Shown here piece by piece: positions 5,742 to 5,977 of a DNA stretch of 5,977 bases. The translations under genes and the position numbers were made by a program. How positions within the stretch are numbered: position 1 is the stretch's first letter; each line of letters begins with the position of its first letter. The notes below the pieces were generated by a model. The model did not search any database. It was not told the DNA's origin and worked only from the letters and a program-made list of their open reading frames with translations. This stretch comes from Prevotella sp. (GTDB taxonomy: Bacteria > Bacteroidota > Bacteroidia > Bacteroidales > Bacteroidaceae): NCBI GenBank assembly GCA_017428805.1, contig JAFRQC010000088.1:1-5977 (forward strand), given 5' to 3'.

Positions 5742-5815
5742 AGCCTCTTGTCGGATTCGAACCAACGACCCCGAGATTACAAATCACGTGCTCTGGCCAA
5801 CTGAGCTAAAGAGGC
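5742..5815 (-). tRNA. tRNA-Thr (anticodon UGU)
   Basis: Complete cloverleaf on the - strand: acceptor GCCTCTT/AAGAGGC (7 bp perfect), D-stem GCTC/GAGC, anticodon loop TTTGTAA with anticodon TGT (5781-5779) reading ACA, variable loop GGGTC, T-arm GTTGG-TTCGAAT-CCGAC, discriminator U. The anticodon stem CGTGA/TCTCG has a U-U mismatch in the middle (29:41). CCA is not encoded (TCAAGG follows), so it must be added enzymatically. Its 5' end lies a few bases after the SRP RNA 3' end, implying co-transcription. Confidence 0.97.
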
Positions 5816-5816
5816 G

Positions 5817-5914
5817 GGTGGGCAGCTACCTGCATCGCGCCGCTACGACCTAATACCCTTGCTGCGTTCCCACCCTGGGGGATTCAAAGGGAGCTGGCCG
5901 TACAGGACTGCCCG
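5817..5914 (-). ncRNA. ffs: Signal recognition particle RNA, small bacterial (4.5S-like)
   Basis: About 98 nt. SRP RNA binds Ffh and directs ribosomes translating membrane and exported proteins to the membrane. The conserved Ffh-binding tip is visible on the - strand: CCCAGGGTG, a GGAA tetraloop (5870-5867) closed by G-C, then CGCAGCAAGGG, containing the AGCA internal-loop strand. The rod continues with AATCCC against GGGTATT and closes at the ends with GGGCAG (5913-5908) against CTGCCC (5825-5820) and CCTG/CAGG just inside. No Alu domain is present, as in the short Gram-negative form. Exact ends are uncertain by a few bases: the 3' end runs directly toward tRNA-Thr with no terminator, so it is probably generated by processing. 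Confidence 0.93.
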
Positions 5915-5931
5915 TTTTTGCTTAGCGGCTG

Positions 5932-5939
5932 CAAAGGTA
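5932..5939 (-). promoter_or_regulatory. -7 promoter element TACCTTTG of the SRP RNA-tRNA unit
   Basis: An exact TAnnTTTG match on the - strand ends 18 bp before the SRP RNA 5' end. No TTG sits 20 bp upstream; that position falls in the T-rich complement of the GTGAAAA heptamer array. Confidence 0.7.
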
Positions 5940-5945
5940 CAACAA

Positions 5946-5976
5946 AAAAGTGAAAAGTGAAAAGTGAAAAGTGTAA
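5946..5976. repeat. GTGAAAA heptamer tandem array
   Basis: Three perfect GTGAAAA units (5950-5956, 5957-5963, 5964-5970) are preceded by AAAA and followed by GTGT at the window edge, so the array may continue beyond it. It overlaps the region where the -33 element of the SRP RNA promoter should lie. Confidence 0.85.
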
Positions 5977-5977
5977 A

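Noticed and set aside
5944..5977. Heptamer array as a CRISPR or integration site
   Set aside because: Units are 7 bp with no spacers. It is a simple tandem repeat without nearby cas or integrase genes.

Overview
The window looks like a chromosomal segment of a Bacteroidota organism, most likely Prevotella or a close Bacteroidales relative. The reasons are a BspA-type leucine-rich-repeat surface protein with a C-terminal dockerin, starts without Shine-Dalgarno sequences, promoters of the TAnnTTTG (-7) / TTG (-33) type, and a membrane TPR-histidine-kinase-like protein typical of this group. The genus assignment is inference.

Layout, left to right. Positions 1-131 hold AT-rich DNA with no supportable gene and a 7-bp-arm palindrome (111-125). 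At about 126-134 the sequence turns abruptly into in-frame BspA-like LRR coding sequence that runs to 1928 on the + strand. This gene has no signal peptide and begins in the middle of an LRR array, so it looks 5'-truncated. It contains two copies of a Cys-patterned array-capping module, a Big_2-like Ig domain, a second Ig-like domain and a dockerin. Its LRR half is AT-rich and its tail GC-rich.

Two strong hairpins (1991-2026 and 2036-2055) separate it from a convergent, intact alanine dehydrogenase gene (2077-3180, - strand). A 128-bp divergent intergenic region carries a well-formed promoter for each direction. The + strand one drives a 280-aa secreted, probably outer-membrane beta-barrel protein of unknown function (3309-4151) with an almost leaderless mRNA. 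That gene converges, with only 14 bp between stops, on a 501-aa membrane TPR/histidine-kinase-like protein (4166-5671, - strand). Its ATPase motifs are intact, but the phosphoacceptor histidine is replaced by alanine.

Upstream of the kinase on the same strand are tRNA-Thr(UGU) (5742-5815) and, immediately before it, the small bacterial SRP RNA (ffs, about 5817-5914). Both are behind a TACCTTTG promoter whose upstream part is a GTGAAAA heptamer tandem array. The two RNA genes abut within a few bases and are probably one transcript separated by RNase P.

No operon of functionally related proteins is visible: the window is a series of single genes in alternating orientation. The points most worth following are the degenerate kinase, the truncated and compositionally mosaic BspA gene with its duplicated cap module, and the SRP RNA-tRNA tandem.
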